Of a stretch of DNA of 63,352 bases, positions 35,444-45,475 are shown piece after piece. Made by a program: the position numbers and the translations under genes. Every line of letters starts with the position of its first letter. The stretch's first letter is position 1. Location of the stretch: assembly GCF_020595055.1 (NCBI RefSeq), contig NZ_JAJDOO010000029.1, forward strand, positions 1 to 63,352, given 5' to 3'. The stretch comes from Desulfosporosinus shakirovi. Its GTDB lineage: Bacteria > Bacillota > Desulfitobacteriia > Desulfitobacteriales > Desulfitobacteriaceae. Below the pieces are notes generated by a model. That model was given only the letters and a program-made list of their open reading frames with translations, was not told where the DNA came from and did not search any database.

Positions 35444-36461
35444 CGTCCTCTGTTGCATCAGTGGTTACTATAGGGACCAAGTTAGCACGAATCTGTTGCT
35501 CGAGTTCGTTAGCCATCTCCGGATGTTGTTTAAGGTACTCTTTAACGTTCTCTCGCCCTTGCCCCAGCCGCTCTCCTTGATAGGAATACCAAGCCCCTGA
35601 TTTTGCAATGACTTCCATTTCAGTGCCTATATCCACGATACTTCCCTCACGAGAAATACCTTCTCCGTACATGATATCAAAATCCGCTATTTTAAAGGGC
35701 GGGGCAACTTTGTTTTTGACGACTTTGACCCGGGTTTTGTTTCCGATTACATCTTGCCCTGATTTTATAGCTTCTTGGCGGCGTATATCCATCCGAATCG
35801 AGGCATAAAACTTAAGCGCTCGTCCACCTGTGGTAGTCTCTGGACTGCCAAACATAACTCCGATCTTTTCCCGAATTTGGTTAATAAAAATAACACAAGT
35901 ATTACTCTTGCTAATGGATCCTGTCAACTTACGCAAAGCCTGAGACATTAGGCGAGCATGCAATCCAACATGATTGTCCCCCATTTCGCCTTCAATCTCG
36001 GCGCGAGGAACTAAGGCAGCTACAGAGTCAACCACTACCACGTCGACAGCAGCACTGCGCACAAGGGCCTCGCAGATTTCCAATCCTTGTTCACCTGTAT
36101 CTGGTTGTGCAACAAGCAAGTCATCGATATTAACCCCTAATGCTTTTGCATACACTGGATCGAGGGCATGCTCCGCATCTATGAACGCAGCAGCTCCGCC
36201 CAGTTTTTGGGCTTCAGCAATGATATGAAGCGCTACCGTTGTCTTTCCTGAAGACTCTGGCCCGTAAATTTCGATGACCCGCCCGCGAGGTACCCCTCCA
36301 ACTCCTAAGGCCAGATCTATTGCCAAGGAACCTGTCGGGATAACATCAATCATCATACCCGCCGAAGATTCACCAAGTTTCATGATCGAACCTTTACCGA
36401 ACTGCTTTTCAATCTGAGCAAGCGCAATATCAAGTGCCTTTAACTTATTCGTTTCGGCCAT
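35421..36461 (-). CDS. recA: Recombinase RecA
   Basis: A complete 346-residue RecA: Walker [10 protein letters not shown] (about 66-74), the IDAEHALDP segment, DNA-binding loops (L1 [22 protein letters not shown] and L2 region [26 protein letters not shown]), and an acidic C-terminus ([13 protein letters not shown]). It performs strand exchange and triggers LexA cleavage. ATG at 36461 follows AGGAGGATAAAAGA. The promoter upstream has a LexA-like box, and recX follows. Confidence 0.98.
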   Translation of the reverse strand: MAETNKLKALDIALAQIEKQFGKGSIMKLGESSAGMMIDVIPTGSLAIDLALGVGGVPRGRVIEIYGPESSGKTTVALHIIAEAQKLGGAAAFIDAEHALDPVYAKALGVNIDDLLVAQPDTGEQGLEICEALVRSAAVDVVVVDSVAALVPRAEIEGEMGDNHVGLHARLMSQALRKLTGSISKSNTCVIFINQIREKIGVMFGSPETTTGGRALKFYASIRMDIRRQEAIKSGQDVIGNKTRVKVVKNKVAPPFKIADFDIMYGEGISREGSIVDIGTEMEVIAKSGAWYSYQGERLGQGRENVKEYLKQHPEMANELEQQIRANLVPIVTTDATEDDGTFDEL

Positions 36462-36513
36462 TCTTTTATCCTCCTCATCTTGGTCATAACGATTAGCATT
36501 TTGTCTTTTAGCA

Positions 36514-36562
36514 AAACATCTGTTCGGTTTCTATTATAGATGCCCCCTTCAACACTTGTCAA
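36514..36562 (-). promoter_or_regulatory. recA promoter with LexA-like box
   Basis: On the minus strand TTGACA (36562-36557) and TATAAT (36538-36533) are both perfect, 18 bases apart. Just downstream, GAACAGATGTTT (36525-36514) matches the Firmicute LexA/DinR box GAACnnnnGTTC at all but one position, at the site of transcription start. Confidence 0.75.
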
Positions 36563-36743
36563 TTTGTTTATGAAACTGCCGACATTAAAACTGCTAATCT
36601 AATATTTTATTGAGTCAAAATCAAGATTATTGATAAATTAAAAAGGACTTATATTCAGAAATGACGTGCGAAAATATTGTTATTCCACACATCATTTCTA
36701 TTGTCATTAGATTACCTTTTAAAAAGAGAACTTTAAAATTGAG

Positions 36744-38360
36744 TTAAACGTCAGAGTTTTCACGTGCCTTAGCTGGTTCGACACTCACCTTGCGCCCTTT
36801 TATCATTGTCTGATGCATGCAGCTCTGAACTCTGGAAGCATATTTATCAGGAATCTCTACAAAGGTGAACTTATCATAAATATTTATTATTCCAATACTG
36901 TTTCCAGAAATTCCGCTTTGATCTGCAATCCAACGAATAATATCCTGAGGACGAATTTGTTGAACTCTGCCAATATTAATAAAAAATCGCACCATGCCTG
37001 GTGTGGCTCCTGTTTTTCCAAAAAGCCGTTCATCAGGGTCTTTGCTATTGTCGATTTCGTCCACATTGGCTCCCTCGATAGCATATTTCAAGGCAGCAGC
37101 TGCCACATCCATGGAATCATATTCTTGGAGCAAGTCCCCAACAATCGCACGATAACTGCCCAAGCGATTACTTTGCATTAGTTTAATAAGTTGATTCTTA
37201 ATATTTTCTGCTTGGCGCTCACTTATATCTGCCATTGAAGGAAGCTCTTGCCGACGAATTCTCGTTTTAATAAGATTCTCAATCAGGCGAAGTTGGCGGT
37301 ATTCTTTTGGGGAAATTAGAGTTATAGCTTGCCCTTTACGGCCGACTCGCCCAGTTCGACCAATCCGATGCACATACGATACCGGATCTTGAGGGATATC
37401 AAAGTTAATAACATGGGTCACATTATTAATATCTAAGCCCCGTGCAGCAACATCTGTAGCTACCAATAATTCAGATTTCCCATCTCTGAACCGTTTCATG
37501 ACACGGTCCCGTTGCTGTTGGCTTAAATCCCCATGCAAAGCATCTGCAAAATACCCTCGAGCTTCAAGCGACACCACCAATTCATCCACTCCACGCTTCG
37601 TGCGGCAGAAAATAATCCCTTGTCCGATATCCTCCATATCAATGATACGGCCTAAAGCATCAACTTTAATGCTTTCTCTCGTTTCATAGAAAACCTGATC
37701 AATTAAAGGAACGGTTAATTCATCCCGACTGACCGTGACAGAACGGGGGGCATTCATATAGGTCTGGGCCAATCTACGAATTCCTGGGGGCATCGTTGCC
37801 GAGAAGAGCAGAACTTGCCTTCCTTCAGCAGGGACCTCCCTTAGAAGACTCTCGATGTCCTCAATGAAGCCCATATCCAGCATTTCGTCAGCTTCATCCA
37901 GAACCACCATTTTCACATGTTGCAAACGAAGTGTTCCTCGATTTAAATGGTCTAACAACCGTCCAGGAGTTCCGACAACCACCTGATATCCCATTCTCAA
38001 GGCTCTAATCTGACGGTCAATAGGTTGCCCGCCATAAATCGGCAACGGTTTAACGTGCCTATACTTTCCAAGTTTTGCGATTTCCTCCGCAACCTGTATT
38101 GCCAGTTCTCGAGTAGGCGTGACAATAAGCGCTTGAACTGCTTGAAATTTTGAATTCACCTTTTCCGTAATAGGAATTCCAAAAGCAGCCGTTTTACCCG
38201 TTCCTGTCTGGGCCTGACCGATTAGGTCAACCCCATCAAGGGCAACGGGAATTGCTTCCTTTTGAATCGGAGAAGGCTCTTCAAACCCCATCTCTGACAG
38301 GGCTTGTAAAATGGGTTTACTTAACTGTATATCACCAAAGGTTTGTAAACGTTCAACCAT
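36744..38360 (-). CDS. DEAD-box RNA helicase with DbpA-type RNA-binding domain
   Basis: The 538-residue helicase has Q motif FEEPSPIQ, motif I AQTGTGKT, PTRELA, DEAD (about 155), SAT and HRIGRTGRVGRKG (about 327-339). The C-terminal 80 residues (MVRFFINIGRVQQIRPQDIIRWI…FTFVEIPDKYA) form the DbpA RNA-binding RRM, which directs related helicases to 23S rRNA helix 92. It may help ribosome assembly or cold adaptation. The start is ATG at 38360, with GTG directly before it. It follows cinA by 20 bases. Confidence 0.92.
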   Translation of the reverse strand: MVERLQTFGDIQLSKPILQALSEMGFEEPSPIQKEAIPVALDGVDLIGQAQTGTGKTAAFGIPITEKVNSKFQAVQALIVTPTRELAIQVAEEIAKLGKYRHVKPLPIYGGQPIDRQIRALRMGYQVVVGTPGRLLDHLNRGTLRLQHVKMVVLDEADEMLDMGFIEDIESLLREVPAEGRQVLLFSATMPPGIRRLAQTYMNAPRSVTVSRDELTVPLIDQVFYETRESIKVDALGRIIDMEDIGQGIIFCRTKRGVDELVVSLEARGYFADALHGDLSQQQRDRVMKRFRDGKSELLVATDVAARGLDINNVTHVINFDIPQDPVSYVHRIGRTGRVGRKGQAITLISPKEYRQLRLIENLIKTRIRRQELPSMADISERQAENIKNQLIKLMQSNRLGSYRAIVGDLLQEYDSMDVAAAALKYAIEGANVDEIDNSKDPDERLFGKTGATPGMVRFFINIGRVQQIRPQDIIRWIADQSGISGNSIGIINIYDKFTFVEIPDKYASRVQSCMHQTMIKGRKVSVEPAKARENSDV

Positions 38361-38380
38361 CACCTAATTGTAATCTCCCT

Positions 38381-39625
38381 TCACTGTTTAACATAAAGGC
38401 GTACTCCATTAAGGGCAGCTTGAACGGTCAACTGACGGACAGACTCCCGTTCACCGTAGAACTGAAATTTTTCAGCATGAACACCATTAGCCGTTGCAAA
38501 ACCAATGTAAACCAGCCCTACTGGTTTTTCATTAGTGCCTCCATCTGGCCCCGCTATTCCCGTAGTAGAGACAGCCAAAGCTGATCCCGTCTTAGAACGA
38601 ATTCCTTCTGCCATTTCCTTGGCAACCTCTTCACTCACTGCCCCAAATGCTTTAAGACTTTCCGCATCAACACCCAGAAGACTTTGTTTTAAGGCATTAG
38701 AATAACTCACTGCCCCGCCTAAATAGAATTTAGAACTACCCGGTTCCTGTGTGAATGCGGCACCAAGTAAACCCCCTGTACATGACTCAGCTGTAGAAAT
38801 TGTCAAATCCTTACTATTTAAGGCCTTTCCTACAATACTGATCATGGTTTCCTGATCTCGACCAAATACTTTGTTTCCTAAACGCCGGCGGATTTCCTCT
38901 TCAGCTTGATCCAACGCCATTTTAGCCTCACCCGATGTTATTTCTGTGCTCCTCGCCACTAAGCGTACGTGCATCTCTGCTCTTTTAGCCAACAATGCCA
39001 TCGTAAGGTTCGGAAGATTCATTAGATCATCGAGTACTTTCTCTATGGAGGATTCTCCCATTCCGAAGACTTTTAGGACGCGTTCATTCATCCGTTCGAC
39101 ATGGGGTCCAATCATTGAGACTAATTCGGTCCAAACATAATTATCGAACATGGGCTGCATTTCAAACGGAGGACCGGGCAATATAATTACGGTCTTACCT
39201 TTTTTTTCAATGATGGCACCTGGTGCGGTTCCTATAGGGTTAGGTAAGACTTTCGAGCCTTCGGGAAAAAAGGCTTGTTTCTCGTTACTTGAAGGCATAG
39301 GCGCTTTTCTGCGGCTAAAGAACTGTTTAATGTTTTCTGAACTTGGGGCATCTATCTCCATCTTCAGATCTAGAACTTTGGCAACTAGTTCCTTCGTCAA
39401 GTCATCTGCTGTTGGACCTAATCCTCCCGTTGTAACAATTAAATCAGTGCGCTCAATTGCCTGACGTAAAATCTGTTCTAAACGTTTGGGATTGTCCCCC
39501 ACTGTCGTATGATAGTCAACTTCAATGCCTAATAACGACAGTTTTCCTGTCAAATAGTGAGCACTCGTATTGAGGGTTTCTCCAAGTAATAACTCAGTCC
39601 CAGTTGAGACAATTTCAGCTTTCAT
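38381..39625 (-). CDS. cinA: CinA family protein
   Basis: The 414-residue protein has the N-terminal MoCF-like domain (MKAEIVSTGTELLLG…TTGGLGPTADD, residues 1-170) and the C-terminal CinA deamidase domain (about 255-410, STAESCTGGLLGAAFT…STTGIAGPDGGTNEKPVG). Such proteins hydrolyse ADP-ribose and deamidate NMN in pyridine nucleotide salvage, and belong to the competence-induced recA operon of Gram-positives. ATG at 39625 follows AGGAGAG. Confidence 0.93.
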   Translation of the reverse strand: MKAEIVSTGTELLLGETLNTSAHYLTGKLSLLGIEVDYHTTVGDNPKRLEQILRQAIERTDLIVTTGGLGPTADDLTKELVAKVLDLKMEIDAPSSENIKQFFSRRKAPMPSSNEKQAFFPEGSKVLPNPIGTAPGAIIEKKGKTVIILPGPPFEMQPMFDNYVWTELVSMIGPHVERMNERVLKVFGMGESSIEKVLDDLMNLPNLTMALLAKRAEMHVRLVARSTEITSGEAKMALDQAEEEIRRRLGNKVFGRDQETMISIVGKALNSKDLTISTAESCTGGLLGAAFTQEPGSSKFYLGGAVSYSNALKQSLLGVDAESLKAFGAVSEEVAKEMAEGIRSKTGSALAVSTTGIAGPDGGTNEKPVGLVYIGFATANGVHAEKFQFYGERESVRQLTVQAALNGVRLYVKQ

Positions 39626-39794
39626 ATAGTTTACCACTCTCCTATAATCAACGCAAATTCACAGTTTGCAATTCGTAGTTCATGGTTCGAAACGACAAGT
39701 CTAGAACATCGAGCTACGACCATGCACTTTGTTAATTATTTCTGATCTTGCCAAAAAATATCCTTCTTAATCGTGTAAAACATTAAAATATTAC

Positions 39795-39846
39795 AAATGC
39801 CCTCCTATGATAGATTATATTATTCTACCATAGGAGGGCATTTTTT
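39795..39846. terminator. Terminator after FtsH-like gene
   Basis: AAATGCCCTCCTATG pairs with CATAGGAGGGCATTT around an AT-rich loop of about 20 bases. It starts at the stop codon of the FtsH-like gene; T-runs are on both sides. Confidence 0.78.
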
Positions 39847-41314
39847 AGGCTACAGTTTTGAGATAGGTTCGCAAGGTTTCACCGCTCAGCGTTTCTTCTT
39901 CTTCAAGAATCTTAGTAATCCCTAATAAGGATTGTTTGTTCTCCTCAATGATCTTCATTGTTCGTTCTTCAAGCTCTGTTAAAATGTCTTTCGTCACAGG
40001 CTCACGTTGGTCAGCATTCAAGCGAGAAACGTCTGTAACCCCCAAGGGAGACATTCCCGCGAGAAGCATCTTCTCTACGAGATTTAAGGCTTGTTCATAG
40101 TCTCCGGCAGCGCCCGTACTTCGTGTACCCAGAATTTGCTCTTCCGCAAGTGCTCCAGCTAAAGCTACCATGATCTGCTCTTCAAGCATCGCCTGTGTAT
40201 AAAGATACAAATCATCCTTGGGGTAATGGCGAACATATCCTAAAGCATTTCCTCTTGAACGGATAGAAATCTGAGAAACTGAGTTAGGACGGACTGTTTC
40301 TGCCAGCATGGCGTGCCCGCTTTCATGAATGGCAATACGTCGCAGTTCCTCTGATGTTGGCTTCCGATCAAGCTTTTCTCCCATCATCACTTTCTCGACC
40401 GCTTCATGTAAATGATGTTCATTTATCTCGCTGGCCTCCTCGCGCAAGGCCAGAATAGCAGCTTCATTCGTAACACTCTCTAAATGGGCCCCTGAAAATC
40501 CGAAAGTTTCGTGCGCAATTTCTTCTAAACGAACCTCTTGCGCTAATGGCTTATTTTTAGTGTGAATTTTTAAGATGGCTAAACGGCCTTCTTTATCGGG
40601 CAGATCAACTTTTACTTGCCGATCGAACCGCCCTGGGCGAAGTAACGCTGCATCCAAGGCCTCTGGGCGATTTGTGGCAGCCATGACCAGGATGTGAGGG
40701 CCTTGATCTACTTTCAGACCATCCATTTCAATAAGCAGTTGATTAAGTGTTTGATCATATTCATGATGGGATACATTACTTCCACGCTTCGCCCCTAAGA
40801 TATCCATCTCATCGATGAAAATAATCGCGCTCGTCTTTTTTTCCTTACGTACCATTTCACGTGCTCTGCGAAACAAGCCTCGAACACGTTCCGCCCCGAC
40901 ACCGGCATACATTTCTACGAATTCACTGCCTGATACCGAAAGAAATGCTGAATCTGTATGTCTAGCCGCAGCTTTGGCTAATAATGTTTTCCCCGTTCCA
41001 GTGGGGCCAGATAATAATATTCCCTTCAAAGGACGGATTCCTAAAGCTTTCATCCGATCAGAGTACAACAGAAAGTCTAAAGCCTCTTGGAGTTCTTTTT
41101 TAGCGACACTCTGACCTCCAATATCCTCAAAATTAATTCCTGTGGTGCTTATGGCTACTCCGTTACCATTTTTCAGGATTTGACGAGAAATAACCAATTT
41201 CCAAACAACATAAGCGGTTACTAGCAGCAAACCTACGGGGAACACGTTATAACCCATAACTATTAAAAAGGCAAACACTCCTATAGCAAGGCCTAGCAAG
41301 ATGTCATATTTCAT
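39845..41314 (-). CDS. FtsH-like membrane AAA metalloprotease
   Basis: The 489-residue protein has two adjacent N-terminal transmembrane helices (residues 5-22 and 25-42) with almost no extracellular loop. The AAA domain has Walker A GPTGTGKT (about 105), Walker B IIFIDEMD and the arginine finger segment ATNRPEALDAALLRPGRFDR. The M41 peptidase domain has zinc site HESGH (about 337-341). Canonical FtsH is about 600-650 residues with a periplasmic domain, so this is a shorter paralogue, probably with a different substrate set. It is downstream of a small membrane protein gene in an apparent operon. Confidence 0.85.
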   Translation of the reverse strand: MKYDILLGLAIGVFAFLIVMGYNVFPVGLLLVTAYVVWKLVISRQILKNGNGVAISTTGINFEDIGGQSVAKKELQEALDFLLYSDRMKALGIRPLKGILLSGPTGTGKTLLAKAAARHTDSAFLSVSGSEFVEMYAGVGAERVRGLFRRAREMVRKEKKTSAIIFIDEMDILGAKRGSNVSHHEYDQTLNQLLIEMDGLKVDQGPHILVMAATNRPEALDAALLRPGRFDRQVKVDLPDKEGRLAILKIHTKNKPLAQEVRLEEIAHETFGFSGAHLESVTNEAAILALREEASEINEHHLHEAVEKVMMGEKLDRKPTSEELRRIAIHESGHAMLAETVRPNSVSQISIRSRGNALGYVRHYPKDDLYLYTQAMLEEQIMVALAGALAEEQILGTRSTGAAGDYEQALNLVEKMLLAGMSPLGVTDVSRLNADQREPVTKDILTELEERTMKIIEENKQSLLGITKILEEEETLSGETLRTYLKTVA

Positions 41315-41343
41315 ACATACCTTCTCCCTCTCTTAATTATCTC

Positions 41344-41862
41344 TTATTCCTTTTCAGACGATAGAAACTGGCCTTGCCCATTTCGTTCGATAACCTCTAT
41401 CAACTGAGCCTGACCCTGATTAAGGATTACGTATATGGCATCACTGTCCATCTCTAATTCTAACTGTACGCCTTCCTTTTCAGCTTGTATTCTGACATTT
41501 TGCGCCATTTCGGTAAAATTCCCACGTGCGATTCCTTCTTGTAAGGCAAACTGAATCTGCCCAAATAGTTTCTCAAGAGAATCATTTCTGTGGTCAACGA
41601 ATCGAATTGGAACATTATTTGCAACTTTTATAAGTGTTATGCTTGCTTGACGGAGGTTGGTCAGCTGGTCGGTCACCACAACCATCTCTTTCAAACTGTT
41701 GTTATCCTCAAGCTTAGCAGAAACGACGCCCGGAATTTGTTGACTTTGGCTCAAGATAGAAACATCAACCCACTTCTTTTGATAGACTACCTTGCCCCCT
41801 AATAATAACCCAAATATCAGAAATCCTGCGAGGCTAATTATCAGTATTCGGTGATTTGTCAT
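41344..41862 (-). CDS. Small membrane-anchored protein upstream of FtsH-like gene
   Basis: A 172-residue protein with one N-terminal transmembrane helix or uncleaved signal (residues 7-27, ILIISLAGFLIFGLLLGGKVVY) and an extracellular or cytoplasmic alpha/beta domain without recognised motifs (…VVTDQLTNLRQASITLIKVANNVPIRFVDHRND…). ATG at 41862 follows GGAGGAAGATG. The gene is 29 bases before the FtsH-like protease gene, which suggests an adaptor or regulator of it; this is inference from position. Confidence 0.6.
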   Translation of the reverse strand: MTNHRILIISLAGFLIFGLLLGGKVVYQKKWVDVSILSQSQQIPGVVSAKLEDNNSLKEMVVVTDQLTNLRQASITLIKVANNVPIRFVDHRNDSLEKLFGQIQFALQEGIARGNFTEMAQNVRIQAEKEGVQLELEMDSDAIYVILNQGQAQLIEVIERNGQGQFLSSEKE

Positions 41863-41961
41863 TACATCTTCCTCCATTTGCTACACTTCATGCTATATCG
41901 ACATTATAGCACGTAGTATATCGCGCAGAAAAAATATCTTATACCAAATATGGGAAAATAA

Positions 41962-42020
41962 GGCAAATGATATTTGCCAAAACATTAAAATGAGTGCCAA
42001 TCTATGAGAATGGCACTCAT
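41962..42020 (-). terminator. rimO-pgsA operon terminator
   Basis: ATGAGTGCCA pairs with TGGCACTCAT around 11 bases, and TTTTAATGTTTT follows on the minus strand. A second hairpin GGCAAAT/ATTTGCC lies at 41962-41978. Confidence 0.78.
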
Positions 42021-42067
42021 TTCTAAAATTATTTATTTTAATAACCAATACAAAAAGCACTATTAGT

Positions 42068-42625
42068 CTATTTGCGCAACAGTTTACGAGACTTAATCAA
42101 ATAATCCAGACCAGAAATAACTGTGAAAAACAGGGCTATGTATAAGAGAGGTTGACCAATGTATATCCCAATCAAGGATAGAGGCCAATCATGCAATAAT
42201 ATTGCAGAAATAGCAATTACTTGAGTCGTTGTTTTGATTTTTCCAAGTTTACTGGCACTGATAACAACCCTGTCCACAGCCGCAATGGCTCTCAGGCCAG
42301 TCACCGCAAACTCTCTGGCTAAGATGATCCAAGCAATCCAAGCCGTCACTTCTCCAAGTTGGACCAAAGAAATGAGGGCAGCAGAAACTAAAAGCTTATC
42401 TGCCAACGGATCCATGAATTTCCCCAAGTTCGTAACCTGATTCCGTTTGCGCGCAATATAGCCATCCAAGCCATCTGTAGCGGCCGCCAAGATAAAGATC
42501 ACCGCCGCCACTAAGTCTTGATTGGGGAAAAGTGTATAACCTTTGGGAACCTTCAGCAGTAAAAAGGTCATAAACACCGGTATCAAAATAATTCGGGCCA
42601 TAGTTAAACGATTGGGTAAATTCAC
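42068..42625 (-). CDS. pgsA: CDP-diacylglycerol-glycerol-3-phosphate 3-phosphatidyltransferase
   Basis: A 185-residue membrane enzyme with five to six helices that makes phosphatidylglycerophosphate, the first step to phosphatidylglycerol and cardiolipin. The CDP-alcohol phosphotransferase motif DGLDGYIARKRNQVTNLGKFMDPLADK (residues about 50-76) is complete, with all Asp residues. The start is GTG at 42625, which overlaps the rimO stop codon (GTGA), showing translational coupling. Confidence 0.95.
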   Translation of the reverse strand: MNLPNRLTMARIILIPVFMTFLLLKVPKGYTLFPNQDLVAAVIFILAAATDGLDGYIARKRNQVTNLGKFMDPLADKLLVSAALISLVQLGEVTAWIAWIILAREFAVTGLRAIAAVDRVVISASKLGKIKTTTQVIAISAILLHDWPLSLIGIYIGQPLLYIALFFTVISGLDYLIKSRKLLRK

Positions 42626-43953
42626 GAGACAACCACTCCCATTAAATCGTAGTTATCCGCCTCAAGGATGCGAACTTTGATCAGATCTCCCTCCTGAAGA
42701 AAGATTTGAGTATCAGGGATATAAACCTGCCCATCAATTTCAGGAGCGTCCCCTTCCGTTCGGCCCATCCACCGCCCGTCCGGTAATTTCATCTCAAGCA
42801 ACACTGTAACAACCCGACTAACCCATCGCTGTAGCCTTTGCCGAGATATGTCTTGTTGGATTTGCATAATTTGGTCTCTGCGCTTTTCGCGAACTTCTGG
42901 TGGAACTTGGTCTTCTCTTTGACCCGCTGGCGTATTCTCCTCCTGAGAATAGGCAAACACCCCAAGACGATCAAATTGGACACGTTGAATAAAATCAACT
43001 ATCGATTGAAATTCCTGCTCCGTTTCTCCTGGAAAACCGGTAATCATAGTCGTTCGAATAGTTATGTCCGGCATAGCTGTCCGTAATTTTCCGATCAGTG
43101 TTTCAGCTTGCTCTATAGTTCCTCGTCGATTCATATCTTTCAGAATCTTATTATCCGCGTGTTGTAAAGGTAAATCAATATACTTGCAAACTTTTGGCTC
43201 CTGCCGCATGGTTTCAATCAATTCATCTGTAAAACGCTCGGGATAACAATACATTAATCTAATCCATTCAATTCCCTCAATGCGAGCGAGTTCGCGAATT
43301 AGTTGAGGCAGGCGAAGTTCTTCATAAAGATCCTGTCCATAACGGGTAGTGTCTTGGCCCATAATTAGGATTTCCTTAACTCCTTGGTCAGCCATCTCCT
43401 GTACCTCAAGTATCACGGATTCCTGCGGGCGACTGCGGAAATGTCCCCGGACATAGGGAATGACACAATAGGTACAATAGTTATCGCAGCCCTCAGCGAC
43501 CTTCACATACGCTAAATAATCCGGCGTAGACCGAATTCTTGCCATCAACTCATTATGAAGGAAATCAGGAGCACCTTGTTTAATCAGGGAAGTTCGTTTT
43601 TTCTCAGTCTCTTGAACCAATTTGGTTATTTCATTAATATTTCCTGTTCCAAGTACCCCATCCAATTCAGGGATGTCCTGCATTAACTCAGAACCGTAGC
43701 GTTGAGCTAAACAACCTGTCGCAATCAAAGTCTGGCAAGCACCAGTTTTCTTGAGACTTGCCATTTCAAAAATCGCTTCAATTGATTCTTCCTTAGCAGA
43801 TTGAATAAATGTACAGGTATTTACAATAATAACATCTGCTTCTTCAGGATTTTCGATAAATATATGATTTTGGGCCAGTAATCCTGACATTACTTCACTG
43901 TCCACTTGATTTTTTGGGCACCCCAAAGTGACAACTGCTACTTTCTTCGTCAA
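42622..43953 (-). CDS. rimO: Ribosomal protein S12 methylthiotransferase RimO
   Basis: The 443-residue radical SAM enzyme adds a methylthio group to an aspartate of ribosomal protein S12. The N-terminal MTTase domain has three cluster cysteines (LGCPKNQVDSE, NTCTF, TGCLAQRYG), the radical SAM motif is CDNYCTYC (about 154-161), and a TRAM domain ends the protein. TTG at 43953 follows GAGGTG. It is the upstream gene of pgsA, as in many Clostridia. Confidence 0.95.
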   Translation of the reverse strand: MTKKVAVVTLGCPKNQVDSEVMSGLLAQNHIFIENPEEADVIIVNTCTFIQSAKEESIEAIFEMASLKKTGACQTLIATGCLAQRYGSELMQDIPELDGVLGTGNINEITKLVQETEKKRTSLIKQGAPDFLHNELMARIRSTPDYLAYVKVAEGCDNYCTYCVIPYVRGHFRSRPQESVILEVQEMADQGVKEILIMGQDTTRYGQDLYEELRLPQLIRELARIEGIEWIRLMYCYPERFTDELIETMRQEPKVCKYIDLPLQHADNKILKDMNRRGTIEQAETLIGKLRTAMPDITIRTTMITGFPGETEQEFQSIVDFIQRVQFDRLGVFAYSQEENTPAGQREDQVPPEVREKRRDQIMQIQQDISRQRLQRWVSRVVTVLLEMKLPDGRWMGRTEGDAPEIDGQVYIPDTQIFLQEGDLIKVRILEADNYDLMGVVVS

Positions 43954-44039
43954 CGTTACACCTCATATCATTGGTCTGCTTTTCTTAGTATAAACCAACA
44001 CCTCCACAAGGTCAAAAAATATTGCATCCTGCAATTAAC

Positions 44040-44690
44040 TTATTTATTCAGATCCTGCCTGCCTGCTGTCGAAATATAAATTACATTTTCCCCAATATTA
44101 GTTGCATGATCGGCAAATCTCTCAAGATAACGTCCCACAAAGGCTAAGTACATGCCCTGATCCAAGACTTCCGGTTTATCCGTCATAATGACTAACAGAT
44201 CTCTCACCACTTTTTTATACAAATGATCAACTTGGTCGTCTAGAACTGCCAGATCATGCGCAAGGTCCATATCCTCGTTAGCGTAGGCTTCCAGACCCTG
44301 TCTCATCATTCCAAGGGCTTTTTCAGCCATGAGTGGGATATCAATCAGCTGTTTTAATAAGGGGCCTTCAATTCTCTGCACTATTTTAGCAATGTCAATG
44401 GCTAAATCCCCCATTCGTTCAAGATCCGTCGATATTTTCATTGCCGAAATAATCATTCGTAAATCCTTTGCCACTGGTTGCTGAGTGGCTATTAAGCGCA
44501 CACACTCATCATCTACCTGACGTTCAAAATCATTAACTTTCTGATCTTCTGCTATCCAAAATCCTGCTTGTTTTCGGTCTAAGGATATCAGACTTTTCAT
44601 ACACCCTTGCAGAATCCGCTCAACTTCGTTTCCCATATCTTTCAATAACTGTATCAAAAAGAGTTGCCCTTCATTAAGTGTCTGACGCAT
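44040..44690 (-). CDS. phoU: Phosphate transport regulator PhoU
   Basis: A 216-residue helical protein of two three-helix bundles with the duplicated metal-binding motif (…EDQKVNDFERQVDDECVRLIATQQPVAKDLRMIISAMKISTDLERMGDLAIDIAK… and …VGRYLERFADHATNIGENVIY). It links Pst transporter state to the PhoR kinase. ATG at 44690 follows AAAGGAGGAAATTCG; longer starts run into pstB. It is last in the pst operon. Confidence 0.95.
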   Translation of the reverse strand: MRQTLNEGQLFLIQLLKDMGNEVERILQGCMKSLISLDRKQAGFWIAEDQKVNDFERQVDDECVRLIATQQPVAKDLRMIISAMKISTDLERMGDLAIDIAKIVQRIEGPLLKQLIDIPLMAEKALGMMRQGLEAYANEDMDLAHDLAVLDDQVDHLYKKVVRDLLVIMTDKPEVLDQGMYLAFVGRYLERFADHATNIGENVIYISTAGRQDLNK

Positions 44691-44706
44691 CGAATTTCCT
44701 CCTTTA

Positions 44707-45459
44707 TTAGCCAAAACGCCCAGTAATATAATCCTCAGTTCGCTTATCATTCGGGTTTGTAAAAATTTCCGAAGTTGCTCCATGCTCCACCAGTTCTCCA
44801 TTAAGAAAAAACGCTGTGGAGTCAGCAATTCGGGCAGCCTGTTGCATATTATGCGTTACTATAAGGATAGTGTAATCCTCTTTCAGTTGCCTGACTAATT
44901 CCTCAATGTGAGTGGTTGCTATAGGGTCTAATGCTGAGGCCGGCTCATCCATCAGCAGTACGGATGGTTCAACTGCCAGAGCCCTGGCAATACACAGACG
45001 TTGCTGCTGCCCGCCTGACAAGCTCATGCCCGAATAATTCAAGCGGTCTTTAACTTCATCCCATAAGGCGGCCATACGCAAACTTTTCTCTGCAATACCT
45101 TGTAAGTTCTGCTTGTTTCTCATCCCATTAAGCCGAACACCAGCTACTACATTTTCGTAAATACTCATAGAAGGAAAAGGATTTGGTTTTTGAAACACCA
45201 TCCCTACCATTTTTCGTAATGCCACAGGATCTTGATCATAAATACTTTCCCCATCTAAAACAATTTCCCCTTTAACTTTTGTCCCTGGCATCGTCTCATG
45301 CATACGGTTTATACAACGAACAAAAGTTGACTTCCCGCACCCCGACGGACCAATGATTGCTGTCACATGATTTGATGCAACCTCCATATTTATGCCTTTA
45401 AGGGTTTTATTAGACCCATACCATGCTTCAAGTTGCCTGACACTTAAAGTCTGCCCCAT
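44707..45459 (-). CDS. pstB: Phosphate ABC transporter ATP-binding protein
   Basis: The 250-residue ATPase drives PstSCA phosphate import. Walker [11 protein letters not shown]-loop VFQKPNPFP, signature LSGGQQQR, Walker [14 protein letters not shown] and the switch His in IVTHNMQQA are all present. ATG at 45459 follows GAGGGGG at ten bases. It is 16 bases upstream of phoU. Confidence 0.96.
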   Translation of the reverse strand: MGQTLSVRQLEAWYGSNKTLKGINMEVASNHVTAIIGPSGCGKSTFVRCINRMHETMPGTKVKGEIVLDGESIYDQDPVALRKMVGMVFQKPNPFPSMSIYENVVAGVRLNGMRNKQNLQGIAEKSLRMAALWDEVKDRLNYSGMSLSGGQQQRLCIARALAVEPSVLLMDEPASALDPIATTHIEELVRQLKEDYTILIVTHNMQQAARIADSTAFFLNGELVEHGATSEIFTNPNDKRTEDYITGRFG

Positions 45460-45475
45460 CAGTGCTGTACCCCCT

